Shown here: one piece after another, positions 54,640-64,000 of the stretch | How the letters are laid out: every line of letters begins with the position of its first letter | How positions within the stretch are numbered: position 1 is the stretch's first letter | Source: Hyposmocoma kahamanoa | Taxonomy: Eukaryota > Arthropoda > Insecta > Lepidoptera > Cosmopterigidae | Reading direction: 5' to 3' | Length of the DNA stretch: 64,000 nucleotides | Assembly: GCF_003589595.1 (NCBI RefSeq) | Contig: NW_020656077.1 | Location: 6,508,748 to 6,572,747, forward strand | Notes under the pieces: generated by a model | Told to the model about the DNA's origin: nothing | The model's database searches: none | Seen by the model: only the letters and a program-made list of their open reading frames with translations | Made by a program: the position numbers and the translations under genes

Positions 54640-54965
54640 GGTTACCTAGCGTAGGGGGCCGTCCCACTTAACGCCCTCCGGTCTTCATTCGAGAACCTTT
54701 CTGCCCCAACAGTCGTCAGTTCTGCGAGATATGTGCCCTGCCCATTGCCATTTCAACTTGCTAATTCCTTAAGCTACGTATGAATTTCGTCTTTTACGGA
54801 TTTCTTCATTTCTAATTCGATCACGTAGAGAAATGCCGAGCATTGTTCGCTCCATAGTTCGTTGCGTGACGTTTTTTATGCCGCGAACGCGTCTACCGTT
54901 CGAACTATACGCCTGATCGGGGACGTACTCACACAGTGTGATCACATTGACATATTCGCTGATAG
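54640..54965 (-). pseudogene. RTE-like LINE C-terminal fragment
   Basis: Reverse strand: RRVRGIKNVTQRTMERTMLG, ISLRDRIRNEEIRKR, a stop, then ISKLKWQWAGHISRRTDDCW. Matches 4068-4250 and the ERAMLGVSL box missing from 51807-52990. Confidence 0.75.
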
Positions 54966-54984
54966 CGTTGAGTTGAGGCGTTAT

Positions 54985-55150
54985 ATCGCGCCTCTCATGG
55001 AAGAATGGCATAAGTGGAGTCTATAAACTAATATTGTAGATAGAGTTACAAGAATTGGGGAGGATGTGTTTTATATTTTTTGTATCTAATGGAGCAATAA
55101 ACACGTAAACGTAACTCTACTTATGCCATTCTTCCATGACTGGTGCGATA
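54985..55150. repeat. inverted repeat, arms ~35 bp
   Basis: TCATGGAAGAATGGCATAAG (54993-) is mirrored by CTTATGCCATTCTTCCATGA (55117-), with ~85 bp between. Possible MITE or a LINE-tail inversion. Confidence 0.6.
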
Positions 55151-55382
55151 CGTAGAGCGACTTGTTAATTTTTAGAATTAGAACAGTTATAGTAATATCT
55201 TAATTAAGTACATTTATAACTATCTGTTTATGATATGTAAGCGTGTTGGCTATTTAGCTGTAAGTTTGCAATGTAAATTGAATGAATAAATAAATATGAG
55301 ATCCATTTGAAGTGATCACTGCTCGAAGACTTTTGTCTTCCATGATTGCGGATACTGTTTGTTAAAGTTTCTTAATTTGCAG
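55151..55382. other. intron or upstream DNA ending in splice acceptor
   Basis: Ends in GTTTCTTAATTTGCAG, a good 3' splice site directly before the first coding exon, so at least one more exon must lie upstream. Confidence 0.6.
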
Positions 55383-55393
55383 GTGGCAGCGCC

Positions 55394-55609
55394 ATGGCCA
55401 ATGGCGGCTGTTCAGGGCCGGGGGTATGCGGCGGGGCGCGGCGACGGCCTCCCCCGCCCCCCGAGCCTGTGCTGTCCCTCACCGCGGACCTAAGCGAGCT
55501 GAGCCTAGACCAGGGCTACCACACACTCGCAGACTGTGGACCTCCCAGGAGAAGACGCGAGAGCACGCTCAGCGATGCTTTGTGGCTGAAGATATTATCT
55601 TGTTTGGAG
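55394..55609 (+). CDS. Fbxl7: FBXL7-like, first coding exon seen
   Basis: Codes for residues 1-72 and ends in the F-box at ILSCLE. Donor GAG|GTGCGT, phase 0. The exon proper starts at 55383 after TTGCAG; 11 bases precede the ATG. Contains a (CCCCCGCCCC)-type proline-coding run. Confidence 0.85.
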
Positions 55610-58600
55610 GTGCGTTAATTTTATTACTATAAAGATCGAACACTTAGAAAAATTCCATCGATCAGGCCGATTCGAACCGACGTCTTCTAGCAAACCGTGC
55701 CAGACGCTATGCCAACTAAGGCACGGAACGAATTTGATCTATGTGCTTGCTTGTCGGATTTTTGTATTTGGTTTCAACGATGTTTTAGCCGTAGCGCCAT
55801 CTGTTAGAAATCTAAGAAAGTATTTCGTCGCCCAGTCAGCTAATTTTTCAGCTACCAATCCCTGGCTAGAGATGTCGAGCGGAATTACCTAAATAGTAAA
55901 TTAAATTTGAAATAGTACGAGAGCTAATTTTTTGAAATTTCTGTTCTTGAAATCATTGGAAATCTGTTGAGATTACATTGTAATTATGATCATATTTGCA
56001 ATTCTGTTAAAATCTAGTTGTAATGACAGTTGAGTCACATGGAATGGCAGCGACAGTATATTCATTCGTTCAATTATTAACGATCGAAGTTGTTTTACTA
56101 AAACTACCATGGAAATTACTATGCAAATCTTAATTTTTATTGCGTTTAAAGAGCAATTTCAAATTAAATATAAATAATATTAGTAGACTATGTTATCGGC
56201 GTGCCATAGAAGAGCAGAATACCAAAAAATTTGGGTTTGTAGCATCTGAACACGGACTCGGTTTAAAGTTGCAACAGAGCTTGTTGAAGAAGTTGAAGAG
56301 AGCTTGTCAAAAATAATTAAATTTAATTCGCATCCCGCGCCGGGTTCAGTTGCACCTTGAGAGATGACATTAAATTTGTATTGTCTGAACCCGAATTTAT
56401 TTTCGATAGATGGTAAGGATTCGGCTCATTCGGGTTCCGTTGCAAATTTAAACCGATCCCGGGTTCAGATGCTGCAAACCCAAAAATTGTAACGGCAGTT
56501 GAATAGTAGCTTGATGGCTAACCAATGATTAGCGATTCCTCTTAACTTTTAGCAGAATACCAAATGTACAAAATCCCGTCATTTAAACTTTATCGACACA
56601 CAAACTGAAATGATTTAAAATTAGCAGACGTTTCTTTGAAAGCATTTAAGGATGAAATGAAGCATATGAGATAACCTTGAGGGTAGTTTTAAACTAGAAG
56701 TGTTCCTTAGGTATCGGATTTATGTCGAATGTCGCGCGTGTGCCGGCGTTGGGCGCGGCTAGTGACCAGACTAACGGCGCGGCCGGAGATGTGGCGGCGC
56801 GTGCGCGCAGCTGGCCCGTTAGAGGTTGCGGCACGCTGCGCAGGCGCTCGCGCCGGTCCTTGCGTTAGCGCCGTCAGGGAGTGGCGAACTAAGAGCTGCG
56901 CGGTAAGACCACAAATACTCATTTCGGCATGCATAATGCATGTAAATAACTTGTAGCAGGATCACTCATACAATGCGAAGTTGTCTGCCAACTCAAAAGT
57001 ATTTGTACGAGAGACGAGCAAGTAAACTTAGCCGGTGATCTGCTGGGGGCCTACCATAACCTTTCCAAAAACAATTTTATTTCAATGTAAGCTTAAAGTA
57101 AGTTTATTATAATGTTACTCATATTCGTACAATGCCGAACCTGTAAACCAAGTAAGGTATTATTAATAAAATCTATTAAAATTACGTTTTTTTCAATAAT
57201 AATTCCGCATTTTCATGAAGAAAAATAAATAAAACTAGCTTAGTCTTGATAATCACGTTATGAATTCGGCACTATAGTCTAGTGCCAACTGTTAGTTTCG
57301 CCAAGGGGCATATAGATGTCGCTGTTATAATTTTACGAAATAAAACATCGCGTAATTTTATTTAACGAAAAATTATTTGCTATGTGCTATTAAATAAAAA
57401 GTAAACAAAATATTGACGAGATACATGTGAATAAATAAGTTCAATTTAATTTTTAATCATTACAAATCAAAAAACTGAACATGATATTGTTTTCATTGCA
57501 TCCGTGTAACTATTTTAAGGGTCGTATTCTAGAACTCTACTCAATGCTCAAGTCAGGATTTGAGTATGGTTTAAAGCACTCGAAATCATACTCAAGTCTC
57601 TGCACTTAAGGTCGTATTTCCAGTGCTCGTGTTTCAATTGCAATCCTGACTTGAGCATTGAGTAGAGTTCTAGAATACGACCTTTAGATTGGTAAATTTG
57701 ACATAAGACCAAGTTGCATCATAGTACGAACTGAGTAAATGAATAGTCACAAAGCTGCCAATAAAACATCATAGTTTTAACATTACAATAAACTTACTTT
57801 AAGCGCGTTACGGTACGACAATGTAAGGTTAAAGTAATATTGTTTTAAGAGGTTGTAGTAGGCCCCCTGGCTGAAAATGAATGTGTTAAGGCCCACCTTT
57901 AACTGCCTCCGTGGCCGAACGGTTACCATGCCGGACTGCCACGCAGAGGTCCCAGATTCGATTCCCGGGCCGGGAGAAATGTTTGTATGGCTTATATTTA
58001 TTTCTCTCGTGAGTTTGGGTGTAATTTGTAGTTGTCTATGTGTGTGTCCATGGCACCCGCGACACAGGGTTTTCCTATTGCGGGGCTATGTTGAATGAAT
58101 GTATATACCTATTTTTTACCAGCCTATAATAAGGATTAATTTTTAAGATACCTATTTTGTACCCACCGACCAAGTATTTTCTCCACAACATTCTAGTCAA
58201 TATAGTAATATCGGTTTTCTTCGGAAAATTGAGATTGCGATATTGAATGGGAAATTGAGCCCTAGAGTATTATATTGCTCTCTCGAGTGGTATAGAACGA
58301 ATAATATGTTCTAACGCCAGATAACTAACAAATTGTAGATATAAGTAAAATAATCCATTGTTCACGTTCGCAGGTGACAGTAGCTGGTGCTCAACTACTG
58401 GTAGCGACCTTTCGAAATCTGACGCACTTGGCAGTAACGGGCTCCAGCAGCATGGATGCACGGGCCCTTGCACCCATAATCGCTGACCTCGTCGACCTAA
58501 GGCATATTGACCTTACTGGTAAGAGATCTAATTCTGCCCAGTCAATTTTTAGGGAATAGGTATGGTTTTCTTCATAGCGAATTAATAACAGAATGATTTT

Positions 58601-61600
58601 CTACGTGGAAGCCGTTTAATTTTGACTCAATTTAATTACACTCTCTCATGGGGCACGTGCCAATACTAAAAATGCTTATAATGCCAAATGTGTCACAACA
58701 AATCTATATTTGAAAATGTAATGCGTTATTATTCTAAGTAACGTAGTATTATTTCCGAAAAACAGTGATAAGCTTAAAACGAAAATAAGCTTAGAACTCC
58801 TATGCTCAGACTACTACGTTTTTGTAATAAAATTCCAGAAAACGCGGAAAATTTATAAAAAAGAAAGTTCAAAGCTCATGTTAAAAATGTAATAATAAAA
58901 ACTTATTATAAAATCAACGACCTTCGATGATATGAACGCACGGTGTACTTCCAATGAGTAGTGGTTTTAATCGATGCGACCGACGGTTTTAAGTGTAATT
59001 TGAATACTTACGAAATAAAGATATTCGTTCTTCTTTATTTATTTATTTATTTTTTTATTTAGGCATATCAATAGGTAGTACCTACATTATTATATTCAAC
59101 AAATTGTATATTGTATTTCCGGTCATGGTCTGATGTAATGACCCATTACAGATATGCACAGAATTGACATGAGCAATAATACTATTTACTTAACATTAAC
59201 ATAGAAAGATATTAAAAAAAAATTAATTAAATTGGCCAGTTTACGCACAGTACTAGTACATCTAAGACAGTATTAAGAAGATTCTCCATGAAGTGGTTCA
59301 ACAACTTACGTTTGTAAAATGTCAATATAGACAGAAGCGGTGAGGAAGTTATATTCCAATAATATTTTGTTAATTGGCGAGTGCCGACCTAGATTAGTTC
59401 TACATGGGGGAATACAAAAAAATCTTTCGTACCTTTTATCTAGGATAACTATAAGGGACTGAGAATGGGCTCCACAAGCTCCACCAGCTCTTTACATTTT
59501 ATGAGTCCTCTAATAATGTTGGAAAGGATCTTAATCCCCAGTGTAGTTCGACGATCCAGTAGTGAATACATATTGTAAAATTCCAAACGACGTCTGTACC
59601 GCTGACGGTGCGAAAAATTCGGCATTGTAAAAGCAAGATGTCTTGTGAAGGCCCGCTGGATGGAACTGGAACGCAAGCGCTCTCTACATGACTTCTTACA
59701 TGCGCATTGTATATAATACAATTTTGGTTCTGGGGCTTGGAAACTCCTTAGCGTTACGCATTATGAATTCTTGAATAAGTAAAGAGGGAAGGGTTAGAAA
59801 TTGGAGGTTTATGAAGTGCGGCTTGTAACTGTGAGATTGTAGGATGTTTGCAAATATTCGAATACATTTTTTTAACCGACTTCAAAAAGGGAGGAGGTTC
59901 TCAATTCGACGGTACTTTTTTGTGTGTGTGTTACGCTATTACGGATTCTTTTTTTTTTGTTGGAAAGAGAATACATCATTATAAGTCCCATTTAAATTTA
60001 AAGAAAATATTCTACCTCCAAAGGTGGCAATGTAGGGGTTGAATCCGCTGTCGCACACTTTCCGGTAACAGATTTCAGTAACACATCAGGCAACTAGATG
60101 TAATTCCTTAAACTTTTGAGGTCGTTTTTTTTATAATTGGACTAGGAAAAAAACCGAATCAGTGCTATGGCCTTTTAACAATACACCGTTGCGTAACCAT
60201 GCACCCTTTATTTTGGGCATGGTATCGCACAGGTCGCTTGAGATCGGGCGAAAACTGGCACTTGTAAAATATATTTTTAACCTAATAAGAGGATAATACA
60301 ATTAACCTTCCTCTATTGGCTCAAATTCCTTTTTTTATCCCACCAATCTCACGTTACATCTTTTGTCAGCGCAAATACCCTCTGTTCAATTTACATTTAA
60401 CCCGCACAATGACACTAAGACGGACACCATTCTTCGACGCCCTAGCCGTAACTGAATCCTTAAGCAGAACAAATGATATTGACGTGTTGAGTAACACTGA
60501 ATCAAAATTTTTAACATCCGCTTCCGCGCTTTGGCCGGTGATCGACTCAACCTTTTCTGTAACTATGACTTACATGTTTAGTTATAAGTACTGTAAGTGT
60601 AAGTTGTACAAAATAAATAAATAACCTGGCCTGTGCGTATGCGTGATAGGTAATACGTGATAATTGTGTCTTCGTGGCTTTTTTCAGGCTGTCCAAATGT
60701 TGATTGGCCAGAATGGGCGTGGCTGGAAGGACGGCTGGCGACGAGACGGCCGCCGGTGGAGTACATAGACCTGACCGATTGCGGCAACGTGACTGACGCG
60801 GGACTATGTGCCTTACTGCATACGTGTCCGTCGCTTCAGTACCTCTACCTGCGCCGCTGTATTCTAGTCACAGGTACCGGCAATTCATTTATTACGTCGT
60901 CAACCCATTTTGTGAACCTTCCTTGACGTGCAGGTTTTGATATTTTCCTTCGAAAAACTCAAGCTAAAAAGGTCCTGGCTGCTGTTAAGGCTCTAAGAAA
61001 TATCTCACTAAATGTCACTAGCGGTTTACAATGCCGAAAGATCCAAGATACAAAGATCTTTAACAAAAACACGTAGGAGAATTTCGTCTATCGTCTTGAT
61101 AACTTGATCCGTAGCTCAGTTGGTAAGAGCAATACTACGGTGCAGTATGGTCGCAGGTTCAAGTCCCATCGGGTCTAAAAAGTTTTTCTATGTGTTCGAC
61201 CTCTGTATTAATCATAATAAAACTACACTGTCAACTAGTAGAGTCATTTCACAAAAAATCACAAAATTCCGAAAAACTCAGGGGCTTGATCTCGGATTAG
61301 AACCCATGGCCTTTGCTTGAGAGACCGTACGTCAAACCATTAAGCTACCACTGGTTTATAACGATCACCGCTTTTATTCATGTTTAGTCTCTCTCCATCC
61401 TAAGGTTGTCTGGAAGAAATCGCTGTAAGCGATAACACCGCCAATTGTTACCCTGTTAATGTGTTTAATGTTTGTTCTGTAATCTCTCTTTGTATGTGGT
61501 GCTAACAATAAAAAAAATTCTATCTATCTATCTATCTATCTATTTCTTCTGGCTGTGGCGGCGCGGAAAATTCATCCGGTTCACGACGAAACGTACTGTC

Positions 61601-62507
61601 TTTAATCTCTGTAGGTAGATACCAAAATGGGTAGGCAGTCAGTCAGCTTTACGGCGTAAATGATTGCTTATAAAATTATTATTACTCAGTTGTCGGTGAA
61701 ACGATCAGTAAAAGCTAGTATCAAAGTAAGTGGAATAACGAAACTATTTAGGCTCTATAAATTCCGTTTTACGATAAAACAGAGTTTTCACTCTTTCACA
61801 GTCCCGATTTACATTGGTATATACTCTCCTTGTGTATTCCAGCTGCGCATTCTATAAAAGTCGCAGACCTATGTCAGAGAACGAAATTTAAAGCCAAATT
61901 TCACACTAAGAGCTTTCCTCCTCATGTGATCTCCCTGGAGTATAAACTTTCTCACATTTTTCTTTCTTTTACGCACACATTCATAGTGAAGGGAAAAACA
62001 CAAAATCACAAGGGAATTGAACGGCAGAAGTCCCGCTGCGGGACAGTGCAGCATGGTAACCGTTCGGCCACAGAGGCAGCCCTGCTTGCATGCACTCCTT
62101 CAAGGATTCTTCCAAGCATTCCAACGCAAAGAAGTTTACATTTGGAATCTCAGAAATTGGATACAGTCGATAATATATTGTTTCTTGTAATTAATGTGCA
62201 ATTAAGACTATTAATAATTTTAATTTCTTAATGAAAACATGGCGATCAAACCTGCCCGTCTGATAAACAGTCTACAGTCTGCGTAACGCATTAAACTTAA
62301 AGGACATTCGGACATTCGTCGGCAAAGCAACTTATCAGCCATTGTTGGTTTTTATTTTTAGATGCAGGCGTTCGGTGGATTCCGTCGTACTGCGCCCTGA
62401 AGGAACTGAGCGTGTCAGATTGCACGGGAGTGACAGACTTCGGACTCTACGAGTTGGCCAAATTGGGTCCTGCGCTTCGGTATCTCTCTGTGGCTAAATG
62501 CACCCAG
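55394..62507 (+). CDS. Fbxl7: FBXL7-like F-box/leucine-rich-repeat protein (5 exons, 3' part outside window)
   Basis: Substrate receptor of an SCF (Skp1-Cullin1-F-box) ubiquitin ligase. The joined exons give 295 codons without a stop. Residues 1-55 are Gly/Pro/Arg-rich. Residues ~57-105 are an F-box: LSDALWLKILSCLEVSDLCR, then VCRRWARL, which would bind Skp1. Cysteine-containing LRRs follow, with FBXL7 signatures YIDLTDCGNVTDAGL, LQYLYLRRC, ALKELSVSDC..VTDFGLYELA and LRYLSVAKC. Human FBXL7 has 491 residues, so about 150-200 are missing to the right. Fly Fbxl7 limits Dachs in Fat/Hippo growth and polarity signalling; the same role here is inference. Start: the ATG has GCGCCATGG context, but the frame is open upstream to the acceptor (GGC AGC GCC), so an earlier start in an unseen exon is possible. 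GC-rich codons contrast with AT-rich introns. Introns carry SINEs, MITEs and LINE tails. Confidence 0.88.
55631..55735 (-). repeat. SINE family C in intron 1
   Basis: Reverse strand: CTTAGTTGGCATAGCGTCTG, GTTTGCTAGAAGACGTCGGT, TCGAATC, TGTTCGATCTTT. Begins about 20 bp after the donor. Confidence 0.75.
56221..56490. mobile_element. MITE in intron 1
   Basis: AATTTGGGTTTGTAGCATCT..GAAC.CGG..TCGGTTTAAA.TTGCAAC at the left is inverted at 56428-56490 (reverse: TTTGGGTTTGCAGCATCTGA). Arms about 55 bp, non-coding. Confidence 0.7.
56711..56902 (+). CDS. Fbxl7: FBXL7-like, second coding exon (F-box end, LRR start)
   Basis: Acceptor TTCCTTAG, donor GCG|GTAAGA, phase 0 at both ends, 64 codons. VSDLCRMSRVCRRWARLVTR completes the F-box; EMWRRVRAAG matches the W..+ box that follows F-boxes in the family. 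Very GC-rich, with alanine/arginine-rich 100-125 region poorly conserved. Confidence 0.85.
57047..57862. mobile_element. family H MITE-like element in intron 2, with nested F MITE
   Basis: Left end GGGGGCCTACCATAACCTTT ... TTAAAGTAAGTTTATTATAA matches the reverse of the right end (GGGGCCTACTACAACCTCTT ... AAGTAAGTTTATTGTAATGT), giving arms of over 70 bp. The right half is related to 43545-43865. Confidence 0.7.
57523..57683. mobile_element. foldback MITE family F (copy 3)
   Basis: GGTCGTATTCTAGAACTCTA and CTCAATGCTCAAGTCAGGAT mirrored by CTGACTTGAGCATTGAGTAG and TTCTAGAATACGACC. Inserted in family H after CTATTTTAAG, the empty site of which is seen at 43660-43680. Confidence 0.85.
57900..58103 (+). 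repeat. SINE family A in intron 2, full-length
   Basis: ACTGCCTCCGTGGCCGAACG head, GGTCCCAGATTCGATTCCCG (B-box with one change), full body; end GCGGGGCTATGTTGAATG without ATT tail. Confidence 0.85.
58374..58518 (+). CDS. Fbxl7: FBXL7-like, third coding exon (LRRs)
   Basis: Acceptor TTCACGTTCGCAG, phase 0 start; donor CTTACTG|GTAAGA, phase 1 end. Encodes VTVAGAQLLVATFRNLTHLA, VTGSSSMDARALAPIIADLV, DLRHIDLTG. The usual LRR cysteine after V/L-T-G is replaced by Ser (TGSSS). Confidence 0.85.
59033..59730 (-). mobile_element. LINE 3' part in intron 3
   Basis: Reverse strand: YRRRLEFYNMYSLLDRRTTL, IKILSNIIRGLIKCKELVEL, then after a frameshift at ~59445 RYERFFCIPPCRTNLGRHSP and INKILLEYN. This is the C-terminal pattern 'L..RR...+.+..+i.+G.i.c..Ll....+..P....R...p' of Jockey-like LINEs. 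An (AATA)n tail ends at 59033-59061, as in 42547-43540. Opposite in strand to the host gene. Confidence 0.65.
59872..60140 (-). repeat. MITE family D in intron 3
   Basis: ACCGACTTCAAAAAGGGAGG at left, TAAACTTTTGAGGTCGTTTT at right. Confidence 0.75.
60310..60624 (+). mobile_element. LINE C-terminal fragment with tail in intron 3
   Basis: Frame ends at 60624: YIFCQRKYPLFNLHLTRTMT, LRRTPFFDALAVTESLSRTN, DIDVLSNTESKF. The 'R+PF...A......SR..DIDV+....KF' order parallels the tail of the LINE at 42547 (SRTVNGFSDSIDIHH..SPLKIRKK). Ends in AAAATAAATAAATAA. Confidence 0.6.
60688..60873 (+). CDS. Fbxl7: FBXL7-like, fourth coding exon (LRRs)
   Basis: Acceptor CTTTTTTCAG, starts in phase 1 and ends in phase 1 at ACAG|GTACCG, a weak donor. 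Encodes CPNVDWPEWAWLEGRLATRR, then YIDLTDCGNVTDAGLCALLH and TCPSLQYLYLRRCILVT, closest to FBXL7 repeats in the middle of the protein. Confidence 0.88.
61108..61262 (+). repeat. SINE family C variant with tRNA-like head in intron 4
   Basis: GATCCGTAGCTCAGTTGGTA (A-box) and GGTTCAAGTCCC (B-box), then the family C body TGTTCGACCTCTGTATTAAT and GAGTCATTTCACAAAAA. The anticodon stem ATACT/AGTAT pairs, but base 33 of the loop is C and the T-stem is broken, so a retroposon head rather than a tRNA gene. A second tRNA-like head in reverse lies at 61290-61362. Confidence 0.65.
61395..61546 (+). repeat. LINE 3'-tail repeat with (TATC)n end
   Basis: GGAAGAAATCGCTGTAAGCG, ACACCGCCAATTGTTACCCT and AACAATAAAAAAAATTC then TATC repeats: the order of a common lepidopteran LINE 3' UTR that ends in a microsatellite. 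Confidence 0.6.
62035..62083 (-). repeat. SINE family A head fragment
   Basis: GCATGGTAACCGTTCGGCCA then CAGAGGCAG; body not recognisable. Confidence 0.6.
62362..62507 (+). CDS. Fbxl7: FBXL7-like, fifth coding exon (LRRs)
   Basis: Acceptor TTTATTTTTAG, phase 1 start; donor ACCCAG|GTGTGT, phase 0 end. Encodes AGVRWIPSYCALKELSVSDC, TGVTDFGLYELAKLGPALRY and LSVAKCTQ, near-identical in pattern to the KELSVSDC..VSDFGLREIAKL segment of FBXL7. Confidence 0.9.
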
Positions 62508-62975
62508 GTGTGTAATTTTCATTTGTTCATCCCTCGTTGATTATGGTACAGTAATTATGCTTAAACAATTTACACACACCGACGCATTTATCGGAACACT
62601 AGAAAGATCGTCATAATAATGCGGTGTTGTTTTAAAAATCTAGCCCGTTATTTTACTTTTTTATTTTCAAGTTTAATTTTACATTAAAAAAATTTTCGCC
62701 AGTCATTTTTTCATAATTTTTTTTTAATTTCCGTCTACTACAGGTTTGACGAGTCGTTCGAGGTTGATTTTGCGTTCTTGTAAATTACGTAAAAATTTGA
62801 TTTAAATTATGTTAAGCAGTGCCAATTTTAAATTTTTCAACCGTTTCTACTTTATCACAAAATCTAAAAAAAGCATTTTGTTTAATTTCGTTTTTTTTAA
62901 TAACGATGGAATGTAAGGTTGTATTCGACCGATGTTAAAAGATGGTAATATAATTTTAATTTTTTTTTATTTTAT

Positions 62976-63162
62976 ACACTCATAGCCCGCACTAGGGAAA
63001 GTCTGTATCGCGGGTGCCATGGACACACACATAAATAACCACAAATTACACTCAAACTCACAAGAAAAATAAATGTAGGCCATACAAACATTTCTCCCGG
63101 CTCGAACGCGGGACCTCTGCGTGGCAGTCCAGCATGACAACCGTTCGGCGACCGAGGCAGTC
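62976..63162 (-). repeat. SINE family A in intron 5
   Basis: ACACTCATAGCCCGCACTAG to CAACCGTTCGGCGACCGAGG; B-box region partly deleted (CCGGCTCGAACGCGGGACC). Confidence 0.8.
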
Positions 63163-63624
63163 TAATTCTTATTTATTTAAATATAACCGTAACTATTTTG
63201 CAATCTTATTTTTTGTTCCACTTGTGTTTTTGTTGGTGTATGTAAATGATGTTATATACATATATACCATCATGCCTGTCTTCCATTGGTGTTGGCAAAG
63301 TCCACGAACTTTTCTCGCTATGCTCTCTGCCACCTCCTTCGGCATTTCACTCGCATCAGTCACCCATCCCATAGATAAGTACCTCGAGGGTTGTCTTTTC
63401 CCACGTTGCTGTCCACAAGCGCTCTATAAATTTTTGACATCAATTTACTGATATCTATTGATAAGATCTCATGTAAACATTACCAAAAATAATCTTTCCG
63501 GTAATATTTCAGCTACTGTATTTTACGTAATTGTTTTGTTCCATAGATAGAGTGGTAAATACAAGTCATCATGAACACTGAAATTACATACCTTTTTCAT
63601 GAGATAATAATAGTACCTTGTTAT

Positions 63625-63705
63625 ATGATACAAAGATCGAACACAAAGAAAAATTCCTTCAATCCGGTTGGCAACAAACTTCGCTAACAGTCGGTTCGAA
63701 GGTGG
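63625..63705 (-). repeat. SINE family C fragment in intron 5
   Basis: ACAAAGATCGAACACAAAGA and AAATTCCTTCAATCCGGTTG, tail-side part only. Confidence 0.55.
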
Positions 63706-64000
63706 TGCGAAATGAAGATGTATAATACCGATAAGTAGTGGACTGTATTTTTTTGGATTTTTGTTAATTACATTAAAAGGTACTTGTACTACGAGTAACT
63801 GCACTTGCAAGTAGTTTCCTATAAGGACTGGAGCAAGTATATAGTAGGTCAAAGAACAGGAAAAATGATGGAACATGCACACTCACCTTTTCTTTCGTTG
63901 CGCTGGCAGCAATTCCGCCTGGATACGGCCGCCACAGGCGGAAAAATCCTCAGGTTCACTACTGAGCACTGTACAGTGTATTGCGAACAAAATAAACTAT

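Larger units (their letters stand above)
62508..64000 (+). other. fifth intron, open at window edge
   Basis: No further FBXL7-like exon is recognisable up to 64000. Holds a family A SINE and a family C fragment. 63250-63430 contains an apparent single-copy stretch whose reverse frame reads MPKEVAESIARKVRGLCQHQ; I do not recognise it. Confidence 0.6.

Noticed and set aside
55426..55632. A 68-codon frame overlapping exon 1
   Set aside because: Alternate frame of the GC-rich FBXL7-like exon; the correct frame continues the F-box across the splice.
56707..56934. A 75-codon reverse frame
   Set aside because: Antisense shadow of FBXL7-like exon 2.
61108..61180. A tRNA gene
   Set aside because: A- and B-boxes and the anticodon stem are good, but loop position 33 is C, the T-stem does not pair, and the downstream sequence is SINE family C.
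63134..63451. A 105-codon + frame with a hydrophobic segment
   Set aside because: Starts within SINE A and runs through intron DNA; no domain, and no link to the FBXL7-like exons.

Overview
The window looks like AT-rich nuclear DNA from an insect, most likely a moth or butterfly. It has one split gene with GT-AG introns, dense tRNA-derived SINEs, many 5'-truncated non-LTR retrotransposon tails of the kinds common in Lepidoptera, and numerous short inverted-repeat (MITE) elements. There are no operons and no bacterial-type gene packing. Two runs of N (15063-15072, 42147-42546) are assembly gaps. All assignments come from reading the sequence and from remembered family features; no search was run.

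The only host gene I can support is on the + strand from 55394 to beyond the right edge. It has five coding exons (55394-55609, 56711-56902, 58374-58518, 60688-60873, 62362-62507) whose phases join without error into 295 codons. They encode an F-box followed by cysteine-containing leucine-rich repeats and resemble FBXL7, the substrate receptor of an SCF ubiquitin ligase. The last 150-200 residues lie outside the window. A GC-rich promoter-like island with an initiator-type TSS and a perfect splice donor (20270-20780), and a small exon-like segment (33836-33909), could be upstream non-coding exons of this or another gene, but this is speculative.

The first 55 kb is a transposon graveyard. Recurrent families are: (A) a tRNA-Gly-like SINE with an (ATT)n tail, about 12 copies; (B) a ~290-bp poly-A-tailed repeat, about 17 pieces, two of them in an identical head-to-head arrangement; (C) a second tRNA-headed SINE; (D) a MITE with ACCGACYTCAAA ends; (F) a foldback MITE, three copies, all nested in other repeats; (G) a ~650-700-bp unnamed repeat, three copies; and a repeat carrying a degenerate hammerhead-ribozyme-like core. 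Coding relics include RTE-like and other LINE C-termini, a copia-type gag, a PIF/Harbinger relic with a MADF domain, and two P-element-like transposons. One of the latter has a perfect 8-bp target duplication and both keep a first exon encoding the start of a THAP zinc finger.

The most interesting items are the P-like/THAP elements at 11382-11759 and 13918-15562, the ~100-bp-unit foldback arrays (7196-7798 and 14690-15365, the second nested in a P-like element), the hammerhead-like repeat with one covarying base pair, the co-mobilised composite of family B, and the long inverted repeat 47429-50492. No CRISPR array, functional tRNA or rRNA gene is visible.
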